DNA of 64,000 bases from Cheiracanthium punctorium (lineage: Eukaryota; Arthropoda; Arachnida; Araneae; Cheiracanthiidae), in contig JAWZYV010001807.1 of the NCBI GenBank assembly GCA_038373885.1, positions 62,001 through 126,000 on the forward strand, read 5' to 3'. Within the stretch, counting starts at the first letter, position 1. Each line of letters starts with the position of its first letter. Made by a program: the position numbers and the translations under genes. Shown here piece after piece: positions 39,301 through 51,300 of this stretch. The notes under the pieces are model-generated. The model saw only the letters and a program-made list of their open reading frames with translations, made no database searches and was not told where the DNA came from.

Positions 39301-42300
39301 TGATTCAGCCAAACGTGCGTCGCATATCCAGATCGGTTTTTCCACAGCGGCATTCGCTTTTCGCCAAGGCGTTGGCGCGTAAAGCGCCAGTGTTCTGTAT
39401 CTATGAGTGTTTGTTTTCACGCGTACGGCGTGGTAACGTGCTATCTGAACGTGGAAATTACGGCCTTTGAACAAGTTTGTGCTACCTGGGTATGATGTGA
39501 TTTGTGTTCTGTACATAAACTGAATCAAAGTTTAGGGCAGCGAAAAATGTCGTATAACCGAAATTCTGCGTCTTTTAACCCTTTGAGGCGCAACCCTTTC
39601 CCAATGCTGGAAAAAGGGCAGCCGTTGCCACCGCTCGACTTAACTACCAGCAGCACAGCCAGCTGTCGTCAAAAAGTGTCTCTAGATCTGTGGCACGCAA
39701 TGAACGTTTCGATCGTCCGCCATCTTGCTGGTAGTTAAGTCGAGCGATGGCAACGGCTGCCCTTTTCAGCATTGGGCAATCTGTCCAGCTGTTCTCGCAT
39801 TCTTCCATTTTTCGGCAGATGTCAGTGCTGTTAAAAAGTAATTGTGACAATTTTTTTTTTTTTTACGGGAAATGACGTGCTATAAAAAGTAAAGGATTTT
39901 CGTGGAGCTATGTCACCCGCAACTATTTTTATAGAAATCAAATCTATTCTTTGTGACTGGCAACAGTCAAAACGTCAGAGTTTGGTGTTCCCAGAGCGGT
40001 AACACTGCGCGTTAAAGGGATAAACGAAGCATTTGTGCATTTAAATGAATAGAGATGAATCGGGACTTCCCGAAAACGACGTATAAATGTAAAAATCGTT
40101 TACATGAGAAGCGAATAAACGATGCTTTACTGTTATTTATTACACAAAAACAGAAGTTTATCGCTCCGAATGTACGTGACGCCTGCAGTAACAATTTTTT
40201 AATCCGTCCAACTTCCCAAGTACTAGACGCATCTTTTTGAAAATGACATTAAGTAATAAACGTCATTGTCTACTTCAGTAAAAATTTCTATCTTCATTTT
40301 ACTTTTATAATTTTCTGTAGCAATTTAGCCAGATATTTTTACGTCCGTAGCACATAAACAGAGCAAGTACATATGAGAAGCTTCAACTAAATAAAATGAT
40401 GCCACATAACTTGAAATCTAGAATTTATAGTTCAATGGAAAACTCTCTGAAATATCCCAGGACTGTTAAGTTACGATTTATTGCAGTGTCTCTTCTTTTT
40501 TTTTTATTCCTCTTGTTTATCCTAGTGTATTGTGCTTTTGGATTTTTAGTAACTTCCACTACTAAATCTAAATTACAGCTATCTTTCAAATTATATGTCT
40601 GTAATTTATTGAGCCAAAATTTTTAGTGGTTTCGTTGCGTATTTGTGTTTAAAATAATCATTTATCTTATTGTGTGACGCTTTATTCGTTTTAAGTTTAC
40701 CAACAAATACTAATACTTTTCTTAAATTGTGAAATTGAGCAAACTTAAAGCACGCTTTAGTGGTTCTGTAATTTAATGATAATAAATTTTCCTCAGTTTT
40801 CTTTATCCATTATATCCATCTCTTGTAAAGTTTTACTGACTTCAAAAGAAAATGAGGTACTATGTTCTGCGCGTACATATACAGTATACGTCCCCAAATG
40901 GTGGTAACACGGTTTAATTCATTACCTGATAAAGGTAAGTGAACAATGTAAATTAATAAAAAATTTCAAAATAAAATAGGAAAAGAGAACGCTTAAAAAA
41001 AATTCTTTCGTTAATTTTCAAAAGCTTACACTTTTTTAATTTATATACGACCGTGTGCAAAAGAATTCTCACTTAGTAAAATGTGCTCCCACACTCTAAT
41101 GAGGTAAGTATAAAGTTTGAAAACTGTATCCTAAAAAGGGTCAGAGATATGAAGATTTATACATGCTGACTTAAACCATTATTTATTGATTCTCGAAAGG
41201 AAAAAAAAAACTCATGTTGAATGATCGAATTTCAGGGGTCAAATAGAAATTACGAAAGAAAATATCTTTTTGCTATCTAGCAGTGATGTTTACATTCAAA
41301 TTCACGTATAGCTCCATTTGATGTATAGACCTACCTTCCTGACCGTTTCCGTTATATGGTATCTATTAGAAGCTTAATGATGAACAGCTGAAAATTTGTA
41401 CATAACCTAATAAATGTGAGGGGCACATTTTACTAACTGGGATTTTTTCTTTTGTACGGGGGTAATATACAAAATTAAGAAAGGTAGCTTTTTGAAAATT
41501 AACGAGAGGAATTTATTTTTAACGTAGCTTTTTTCCCTAATTTACATTGGACACTTATCTCTAGGTAAAGAATTAAAACGCTTTACCACCTTTTTGAGAT
41601 GGCCTTCACATTATGTGTGTGTAGCGATCATTTTTTATGACGCAGATCGATTTCCAAAATGCTTTTTTCATTAGAAAAGAGATGATAGCTTATGGGTAGT
41701 CGAAAATTAATTTGGACAGGTTTTTAGGTTATCATCATTCCGAAAATTGAAAGAAAATCTTTTTTTAAACCTTTGCCCAAAGAAATAGAAAACCACTAAA
41801 CAAAACCTGGTGTTAGAATGTAAAATAATAAATATTTTGTATAATAACGCACACAGATCTACAGTATAATCACTTCGTCCAGTGCGAAATGCCTGGCCTT
41901 TGTCCTTTGTGCAGAAGTACCAGCATCTATAAAAGTCGAACCCTAGTAGGAACCTTAATGGTACTTTACCTGGCCTATGATAGGTGCGTCGGATAGTCAT
42001 TACTGATCATCCTTCATTTTTTGCATGTTCATTGTCTCTTGATGATCAGCTTAATGCGCAGATGCGATCGGTGCGAAAGTGTTTGCCAATGGCAAAGCTG
42101 ACAAACTTGTCCATATAGTTATTTCTTCCAAGTTCCTGATCTTTATTCAATCATAATTGTGCGAAGACTGCTTAGTGGCTAAGCCATGAAGCGGAAAGAG
42201 GTGAACCGACAGGAGATTACACTAGATCGTTCACTCTTCTATCTGTCTTAACCCCTTAACGTGAGGTTCAATTTTTGTCCTTTCATAATAGTCCACGAAA

Positions 42301-45300
42301 ATACATATTTTCGTGCTTATACAATGGAAACATGAGTCAAACTTTACATGTCTGTTTCAGAAGTAATACCGCAAAAGCGCGCCCCCCCCCACTAATGAAC
42401 GCTCCCCCCCCGCTTTTCTCGTGCATTTCGCTTGTTCTTAAAATACCGAATAAACGCCTCCTTTAGATGGATTCATACTGGCTAGAGGTTTGCAGCGGCT
42501 ACGCGTACAGTCGTGGGTTCAACTCCCACTCATACCCTCTTTGTAAAAATTGTCTTTTTCTGTGTTAGTAAAAACTTATGTGTTGCCCACTTCACTCGAC
42601 GAGGATTTATAAGTATTATAATTTCAAAAGTATATCAAAAGTATTTCAAAAGTACAATTGAGTACTTATACTTTCTGACTGATTTTTATTTTCTAATGCT
42701 ATAAAATGTTTTACTCAAAATTAAATTCATTTCTGGTGAGATCTTTATTTTTTTCAATTAATTTTGCTTTTTGATGATGATTGTTTGATGCTGATACAAC
42801 AAATGACACCAATTTCTGGTAAATATTATTTCCACGAAATGCTTAGTAGATAACTAAATAGACGTGAATATTTCACTTTTTAAAGGTATATTTAGGAAAA
42901 ATTTAAAACTGTTCATAAAATTAAACGGAACATCCCCAACATCTAAAAAATCAATAAAAATGGAATGAAAATGCTTTCTTTTCAATGGTGCTAATTAATT
43001 ACTACCTTGGCCGCATTTCTTCAATATCCTCTTCAGTGGTTGAGCGGAGGGAGCGCCAGAAGCTAATCTATCGAGATAATTTTACTTGTGAACACTTTCT
43101 ATTGTATATATTTAATAGGAACAAGATACAAAACACCCTTTTCTTTGCTATGCTATCAGCTAAAAAGTAAATACCTAAATCTTCAACAAACTAGTTTTGT
43201 GAAAAGTTGCCGTGAAGAGAAAATTGAATGTTAAGCTTTCGGGGATTACAAGATGAAAGCCGCCAAAGAAGCACATTCCCCAGCAAGTTTCATTTTTTCC
43301 CAGACACTCTCCTTTGTTAAGTGCTTAAAATTCTTTATTACTTGCAGAGGAAATATTAAGTTTTTAAACTGTCATTCTTTCTAGGGGACTTTAAGAATGC
43401 CTGAAAATGTAAAGTAAAGCAGCTTAATGCTACTTTTCTAAACTGTCACTGTTACTCTGGAGTGTGTGTGGGAAAGAAAATATTGTAAGCCTTTTTGAAA
43501 CCAAAATTTATACCGTTACGCAAAGACTGCTCAGACAACTTCGCAGAAGAAAAGTATTTCAGTAAGAGCTCTGCTCTTGCAGTTGCTATTCTTAGATTTT
43601 TAAATCGCAGTTCTTTAAACTATCAATTGACAAAATGTGTCGTTCTCATGCACAATACCTTTTAGAGGTGAGTTCTCAAAACTATTGAAATTTAATAGAA
43701 AATATTCCTTCTTTTCAGCTATTTAACCTCTTAGCACCCAACTCTTTTCATCACATTCTCCAATTTATGTTGAAGCCAGAAGTGATAAATAAATTTCCGA
43801 CATTTATAGGGTATGAAGAATGTATTTTATTTTTCTAAAAATATGAATAAAACAGTGAAAGATTCGCATTTTCCTTTGTTATTGCTGAGAAGTTTGGGGA
43901 AATCAGATTTATCAGTCGAGAAATTAAAATAGGAAAATAAATCAATGCTTATATATTTTTGCGACTAGCAAATTGGAACCGCCCTAAAAATAGGACGGCT
44001 GTCGTTAATGGATTAAAATAATCTTTCAGTAATAATATCCTATGCTCTTCGTTCCAGATATCCACATATGTGGACCTTTTTTTGTTTCCACTGTTGAAAC
44101 TATTTTTGAAGATTTATTTGTAGTTCTGAATTGGCGTACACATGCGCCGATGCTTTAATTTTGAATAAAGAGTTTTAACGCATGTACACCCTCCAAAAAA
44201 AGTATTCGAGTAAGAGAAAAATTTCCTACTTTGGTTTCGTATATTAAAAATTATTTATCATAGAACAGGAATTAGGCTATATATAAATATGACTTTCCAT
44301 ATTTCTATCAAGTTGTGCGGTTTTCAAAAACTCAATTATTATTCGCAAATCTAAAATAGGAAATTTCTCTCTTGCTCGAATACTTTTTTTGGGGGTGTAA
44401 ATGCTCAAATCTTACACACTGACGCACATATTTAGTTTTGTTTGCCGTTATACAAAAGAACATTTGGATGTTATTGAAATTTTCTAAGTTGAATTTGTTA
44501 GTTTTTTTCAAATTCATACAGCTGAAAAGAACTTGATGAACATTATAATTAAAGAGTATCTTTACGGTCTTCGTTTGCTTACGGTATACATCAGCGATAA
44601 ACATTTCTCCCTAGGTGTTGGGTTTTGTTCGATTTAATTAATAATTATGCACGTGAATTTACTAACCCATTTGTGCCTGGATATTTTTACGACTTTCTTA
44701 GATTTTTACTGATAACAGAAATAATAGATAAATTTCTGATGTCGACTTCTTGAACAAGGGATGATTTCTTTTAAAATCATTATGCATAAAAATTGAAATA
44801 TCAACATCCTACTTGGTCATGTTAAAATATTTCGTAGTTGAGGCTCAATACTCATGAATAAAGGCTAGGAAAAATAAATAACGTTTTCGACTAACAGCGA
44901 AAATGCCGTCCCAAAAAAGGGACACTAGGCATAAATGGGTTAATTAACAATAATTATGTACTTCCGTTGTAATGAACAGTAATACTATTCATTTGTAATA
45001 AATGATGGATTTATAATTAAAATTCAAATGCACTCTATGGTCCAGTCATTTGGTAGTTTTACCTGGAAAGTTTTCCGGGAGTTTTGAAAATGGGCAATTT
45101 TATAGATTTCGATGTGCTCTTTCCGAATTTCAATTTTGCCCCTTCGTATCTTTGCCGCTCGCGCCGCTATATTCGAAAAATGGCGCCCAAATGCAGTTTT
45201 TTGGCAATATCTCCTTTCCGACTCATTTCACGAAAAAAAAAAAACAATTACAAAAAAGGAAACTAGAGAAAATTTCCTACAATTTATGTAATTACCTTTT

Positions 45301-48300
45301 TTTCGTAAAATCAATAGTTTTGGCGTACGAGCGCCGCAAAGTGTAGTTCAGTATGCGTTTTGGCCAAAAAACGTATTTCCACACCACCTTGTGAGGGAGA
45401 GGAACCGGTGTTTTTTTTCCCGTGGTATCCCCAGTAGGCCTAATCCACGTACATTTAACTCAGCGATGGGCAAACTACGACCCGCGGGCCAAATCCGGCC
45501 CGCCGGAAGGTTTTATCCGGCCGCAGATAGAATTTTGCAGGATGTTTACTTTTATAAAGTAAAACTATTTAAATTTTCTGGTAAATGCTACACTACATAA
45601 TTAGTTACAGTTAAAAACTTGCCTTTTGCCGTAAAATTAAAATTTTCTATCTCAAATCAGTAAAATGCTGTTGTGCGTGAGTAAATTCAGCAGAAATTTT
45701 AAATAGTTTTACTTTATGAGAGTTATATTGTGATGACGTCATTCTTGAAGGCCTACTGATGACGTGAAAACTTGGGGACGTACCAGTTGTTAGGCTTTCT
45801 ATATCTAGGAGGTGTTGGTTATATGCATGAATTGCAATGGTACCTGTGATAACTCGCAAGTTCCATTACAAGATAGTGATGAAGAGGAAGAATCGGAGAC
45901 TATTTTCGCACAAACGTATGATGAAATCAAGAACAAAGAAGATTGCGATGAAACTGATAATCCCATCGCGGCTGATGTGGAAGAAATTTCGGGCTGTGAC
46001 ATTTCGATCGGTAATAGAGACAATGAACTTGCAACTCCTAGTCCATCAAGAACAGCGAAGCGAAGGAGAATGCCCTAAATTTTGGATAAGTTAAATCAGG
46101 GTTGGGCAAACTTTTTCGGTCACGGTCCAAAAATCGAAAAAAAAAATTGGCGGGCCAAGATAAATTTTTCTAAAATTTTAAAAACAATATACAAGTATTA
46201 CAATTTAAATATGTTAATGAGATGAATGAAATTGCGATTTCATTTTTAAAAGTTCCTTATATTGAGGTTCGAAGTGAGATGTACTCATTCTAAGGAATCA
46301 GGCTAAATGCTCATCTGCCAGTCTACTTCTGAAATAATTATTTCTAAGGTTCATAGTTGAAAACACTTGTTCACATATATAAGATGAAGCAAACATAGCA
46401 CTGATTTTCTGAGCGTGAGATATTAAATTTGGGAAACGATTATGATTTGTAGAACTCTAACTTTGGCATATTTAGAAACAACTGCTTGAGATGATCGTTA
46501 GATTGCAACTCAATTATTCAAGCTGCAAATCTGATCTCAGTGCTTCACAATTTACGTTCAAAGGCATGGTAAAAATATTTAATTCTGTTTGAATGGCACT
46601 GAAATCTTGAAATCTGAGTTCGAACTCAAAATGCAGTTTTTTCAAGCCATCTTCATAATTCTTAAGCTTCTCTTCATTTATTGAGAGTATTGAATTTAAC
46701 CTCCAGGAATGAGACAAGTCGTTCTTAGCTAGCTACCCAGCAAACAGATTAGGTTTTAGTTTAAAAGCTTTGAGATGGGCCCAGATATCGTCGATAAATT
46801 GATTTTTCCCTTGCATCTTGGCATTAAAATTGCTCATATGACAAAGAAGATCTGTGAAAAATGCAAAGTCCGAAAGCCATTCTGTATCTTCTTACATTTC
46901 GTACTCCGCAGAACACTGTCTCTCATGGAAGAACGACACAATGTCGTTTTTCAGATGCCAAACTCCCTCAAAAACACATCCTACAAAATCTGCTGGCCGG
47001 ATTTGGCTCGTGGGCCGTAGTTTGCATATCGCTGAGTTAAATGCACGTGGATTAGGCCTACTGGGGATACCACGGGAAAAAAAACACCGCTTACTCTACC
47101 TCACAAGGTGGTGTGGAAATACGTTTTTTGGCCAAAACGCATACTGAACTACACTTTGCGGGGCTCGTACGCCAAAACTATTGATTTTACGAAAAAAAGG
47201 TAATTACACAAATTGTAGGAAATTTTCTCTAGTTTCCTTTTTTGTAATTGTTTTTTTTTTTCGTGAAATGAGTCAGAAAGGAGATATTGCCAAAAAACTG
47301 CTTTTGGGCGCCATTTTTCGAAGCGAATAGCGGCGCGAGTGACAAAGATACGAGGGGGCAAAGTTGAAATTCGGAAAGAGCGCATCGAAATCTATAAAAC
47401 TGCCTATTTTCAAAACTCCCGGAAAACTTTCCAGGTAACCCCCTTTTTTTGACCAAATGACTGGACTACAAGTATAACACTTCAAAAAATGTACAGGCAT
47501 TAATTATTAAGAGTCTCCACATTATCAAATTAACTTTTTGCACAATAACTATAGATAACTATGCAAATTAAGTGCTGTTTTTTGAATAAATATTCGAAAA
47601 TTATAGCACCCACCCAGCTAGAAAAAGTCTGCACTTTTTTTTTTCAAAAACATATAAATTGTACACAATTTGTACATAAAAGTGGATATTTTTGAAAGTT
47701 TTGAACGCATACACTCGTTGTTCAAATTATGTGCAGTTTTTATGCATACAAAAAAAAAATTACACATTTTGAAACGATTTTCAGAAAATTCTCAAAATCT
47801 AATTAAAAAAATTGAAATCTGACGCCTATTTAAGTTGAGTGATCACCTATCATGTAACCAAATTTCATTTCTTTCGCTTTAGTCGTTGTTATGTGATGTG
47901 CGAGCAAAATTTTAAGCAGTTTGAAACAGTTTTCGGAAAATCTCAAAATCTAATGAATTTTTAAAAAATTCGACGCTTATAGTTTGAGTTGAGTGACCAC
48001 CTATCATGTCACCAAATTTTATTTCATTCGCTTCAGCCAGTTTTACGTGATGCGCGAATAAAAAAAAGCGTCATTGACAAACGACAGACAACATTTTTGT
48101 TTCCGGTCGTACTGGGGTGCCAAATACTTAAAACTGATAGAAATCGGAAAATTTGTTAATACCAAGTAGTGTACAGGCAAAGTCTAATTTTATTTATTTA
48201 GATACATAAAAGTTTCCATTACGAAATTGAAACATCAATTACTTCAAATTTTAGTCATTTCATCCTGACTCGAACCCGGCTGGTGGTTCGAACGCTCACT

Positions 48301-51300
48301 TATCACGCCTTCAACCTACGGTTCGGTACCAGTCGTGGAAGCAAGCCTCACCATGGCACAGTGGTTCTGCTCTGAAAATGGTAGACTGCCGAAGTGTGAA
48401 GTGTGTTCCGGGTTCGGGTCCCATCGCATGGCCGTCAATCTAACGGCCTGGAGTTTTGGTAGGTTTTCTCCAGATATAACGAGAATATGCGTTAGAACCC
48501 CTTAGAAAGTCCTCTTAACCAAGGCATCCCCTATCCTTAGCAGATATCCCTAGAGTAGCGTTGCCATAATCAGACGAACAAATAGTCGCGGAAGCTAGAA
48601 AGACGCAAAAACGCAGTAACTCGAAGTTCTTACGCATGATAGCAGGTGGCAGCACTAAGATTCAAAGAAAGGATGAAGAAATCTCAGCAAGCAGGAGACG
48701 ACGTATCTATGACATCACAAAACACATTTCCCCCATATGTTTATGAGCGTGATGATTACGCGAATTCATTGCTTTTCCCCCATCCTAAAAGTGCCCAACG
48801 CGCCTAAAGAAGTTTTCACTTAAAAAAAAAAAAAAAAAAAAGTTTCATATTGTAGATAATAATCAGCAAAAGTTTTCAAAAATAAGTCACTATAAAAGCT
48901 CTTGTATAAATACGCGAGGTTTAATGTACTAAGTAACTAAGTTTGTTGCAATGCGAACATTTCAAAAAAGGACTACTATCTTGAAATGAAAAGAAAAAAT
49001 TGTCAGTTTTCCAATCTCATAAAGCAATACTGTCAACAAATTTGCAGAAAAAACTCTGACGAGTTTCCAGTGTTAGAAATAACATTTTACAATTAAAAAA
49101 ATTTACTCCTCAGAAAACTTCCTAAACTTGCAACTTTACTGATTTTATTTATTGGATTTAAACTTTGTACAATAATGGAGCAGAACTAATAATTCCGACA
49201 AGATGACACATTTAGGAAATCTTTTTTTTTTTTTTTCTGAACTTTTAAATATCATTTTTTGGGAGAAAGATTAGATTTTTCTTTTTTTTTTTTCAAATCA
49301 AAATTTGAGTCCCGCTGTTTGTTCGTACTCGTATGATAACAGATTTTAACACTTCATTTATAATCTTTATAGTTATGTGCTGCAGAGAATATTTTCGCTT
49401 TTACTATCTAAGCGTATACATTTCAAAATATGAATATTCAATCGAAATTAGTCACTTTTTCTACTGAATATATTAGTTACTTGTTTCACTGAACATATTT
49501 GATACTTGTTTCACTGTTAAACTTTTCATTAAAAGACACCATGACAAAAGCTCTGTTCTTTCTTTGATTTCCTCAAATTACTCATTGTCATGGAATAGTT
49601 AAACTTTCAGGGATTTGCAGTGGCGTATCTAAGTAATGTAGCGTCCATGGAGACAAGCAAATGCGTTCTTCTGCATAGTAAGAACAGCATCCATCACCTC
49701 GTTAAGGTGGTAATTCTTAAATTTCTTCAAGGTGACCATTTACATTGATTTATGTCTAGAGGGTTCATGATGCAAGTTGAAGAACTCTCATAGATTTACC
49801 TTCTAAGGAAAATAATTCAAATTAAGTATTTTTATTTACTTTAACCTGTTCACCCCCGTCGTTGCAAGGATACGGCGACAGCGATTCTCCCTTCTGTAAC
49901 CATGCCGTGATGCAACGATGGGTACAGAATGGAGAACTGTTGTCATTATCACCTTGCAACGATAGGATTGAACTCGCTAAATTCTTCTTCCGTTGCATCA
50001 AACGCGGAGCTTGGATATTTGCCAACTCTGCCAGATGATAAATTTCTCAGAGCTAAATACGTCAATCTGTGAAGAATTATGTAGAAAAATATATAGAGAA
50101 CTCTTTTAATGGCAATCACAATGGGAAACGATTATCGACTAAGTGCCTGCGTAAATCGCCGAAAAATCGCTAGAGAATAAAGAGTCATCATCGGCGGAAA
50201 ATATCGAAACTGCCTCCATGGAAATCTGTGCTCCTTTTTGAGTGTAGAGCATGGCACGTGCCCTACCTGCCATAACTTAGATACGCCAATGGAGATTAGT
50301 TACAGCAAGATAAACAAAGCTCAGAAAGGGGATTCGCACTCACGATTTTTTGACTGCTTTGATTCCTTCAAGGACGGTTTTCTTTCTGAATGCCTTCATA
50401 TAGCTATAAAGCTCTGGTTTGTTGATACGAAGAACGGCCTCTGTGTTTCCATGTGGTATTGTGCCATAACGGAAAGGCGGCGTCGTCTTTCGTGGATTAT
50501 ACAGCTGAAAAACGAAAACATTATACCTTAAAATATACATGTTTGAAAACAGCACTCATATAAGGTGTGTCCAAATGAAACAAATGATGATGACAAACCA
50601 ATGATGTGTGCCCAAAGAGCTAATCATTTGAACCGCAACCATTTCACAATGCTGAAAAAAGGGCAGCCGTTGCCATCACTCGATTCAGCTACCAGCAAGA
50701 TGGCTGTCCATCGGATCGTTCAACGCGTGCCACAGATCTAGAGACCACTTTTGTTGACAAAGCTGAATCTGCGCACGCATAGCTAGTCTGTGTCAAAAAA
50801 TGGTCTCTATATCTGTAGCACGCGATGAACAATTCGATCTACTGCCATCTTGCTGGTAGTTTAATCGAGAGATGGCAACTGCTGCCCTTTTTAAGCAATG
50901 GACAGTAGGGTGCAGTAAAAAAAAACGTTTTTTTAAATTTCAATATCCAATAGCGACCAAAAGTTGTGTTTTGTATTGAATAAGAAAAATGCAGAATTTC
51001 AAAACTTTTAAAATATATCTTGAGGGTCCACTATTGCACCAAAATGTCACAAAAATTCGAAAAACAGAGTATTTTAATATTATTTATAAAATACAAAAAA
51101 TTATGATTTATAATATACAATAGCAAAAAATAGTTGGATTACATGCTGTTCAATGACTATACAAAATTTTAGAATCGTCGGGAAATATCTTGAGGGTCCA
51201 CTAAAGCGAACAAAAAAAGACAAAAAAGAAAAAAATCATTTTTTTAAATAAAAAATTGCTTGAAGGAAAGACTTTTCCATTGTTCATTTACAAATAAGTA

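Larger units (their letters stand above)
45041..47465. repeat. Large inverted duplication (about 420-bp arms plus hAT ends)
   Basis: The left arm 45041-45460 and right arm 47043-47465 are inverted copies. Landmarks: TCCAGTCATTTGGT with ACCAAATGACTGGA, GGAAAGTTTTCCGGGAGTTT with AAACTCCCGGAAAACTTTCC, and TAGGCCTAATCCACGT with ACGTGGATTAGGCCTA. The symmetry continues inward across a hAT terminus on both sides (CAGCGATGGGCAAACTACGA at 45461; its counterpart ends at 47034). The right side is a hAT with its own target duplication, so the left side looks like an inverted copy of that hAT end plus its flank. Confidence 0.88.

Noticed and set aside
45050..45346. Frames in the inverted-repeat arms (also 47149-47500)
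   Set aside because: The same frames appear on opposite strands because the arms are inverted copies; there is no known domain and they are interrupted by A/T runs.
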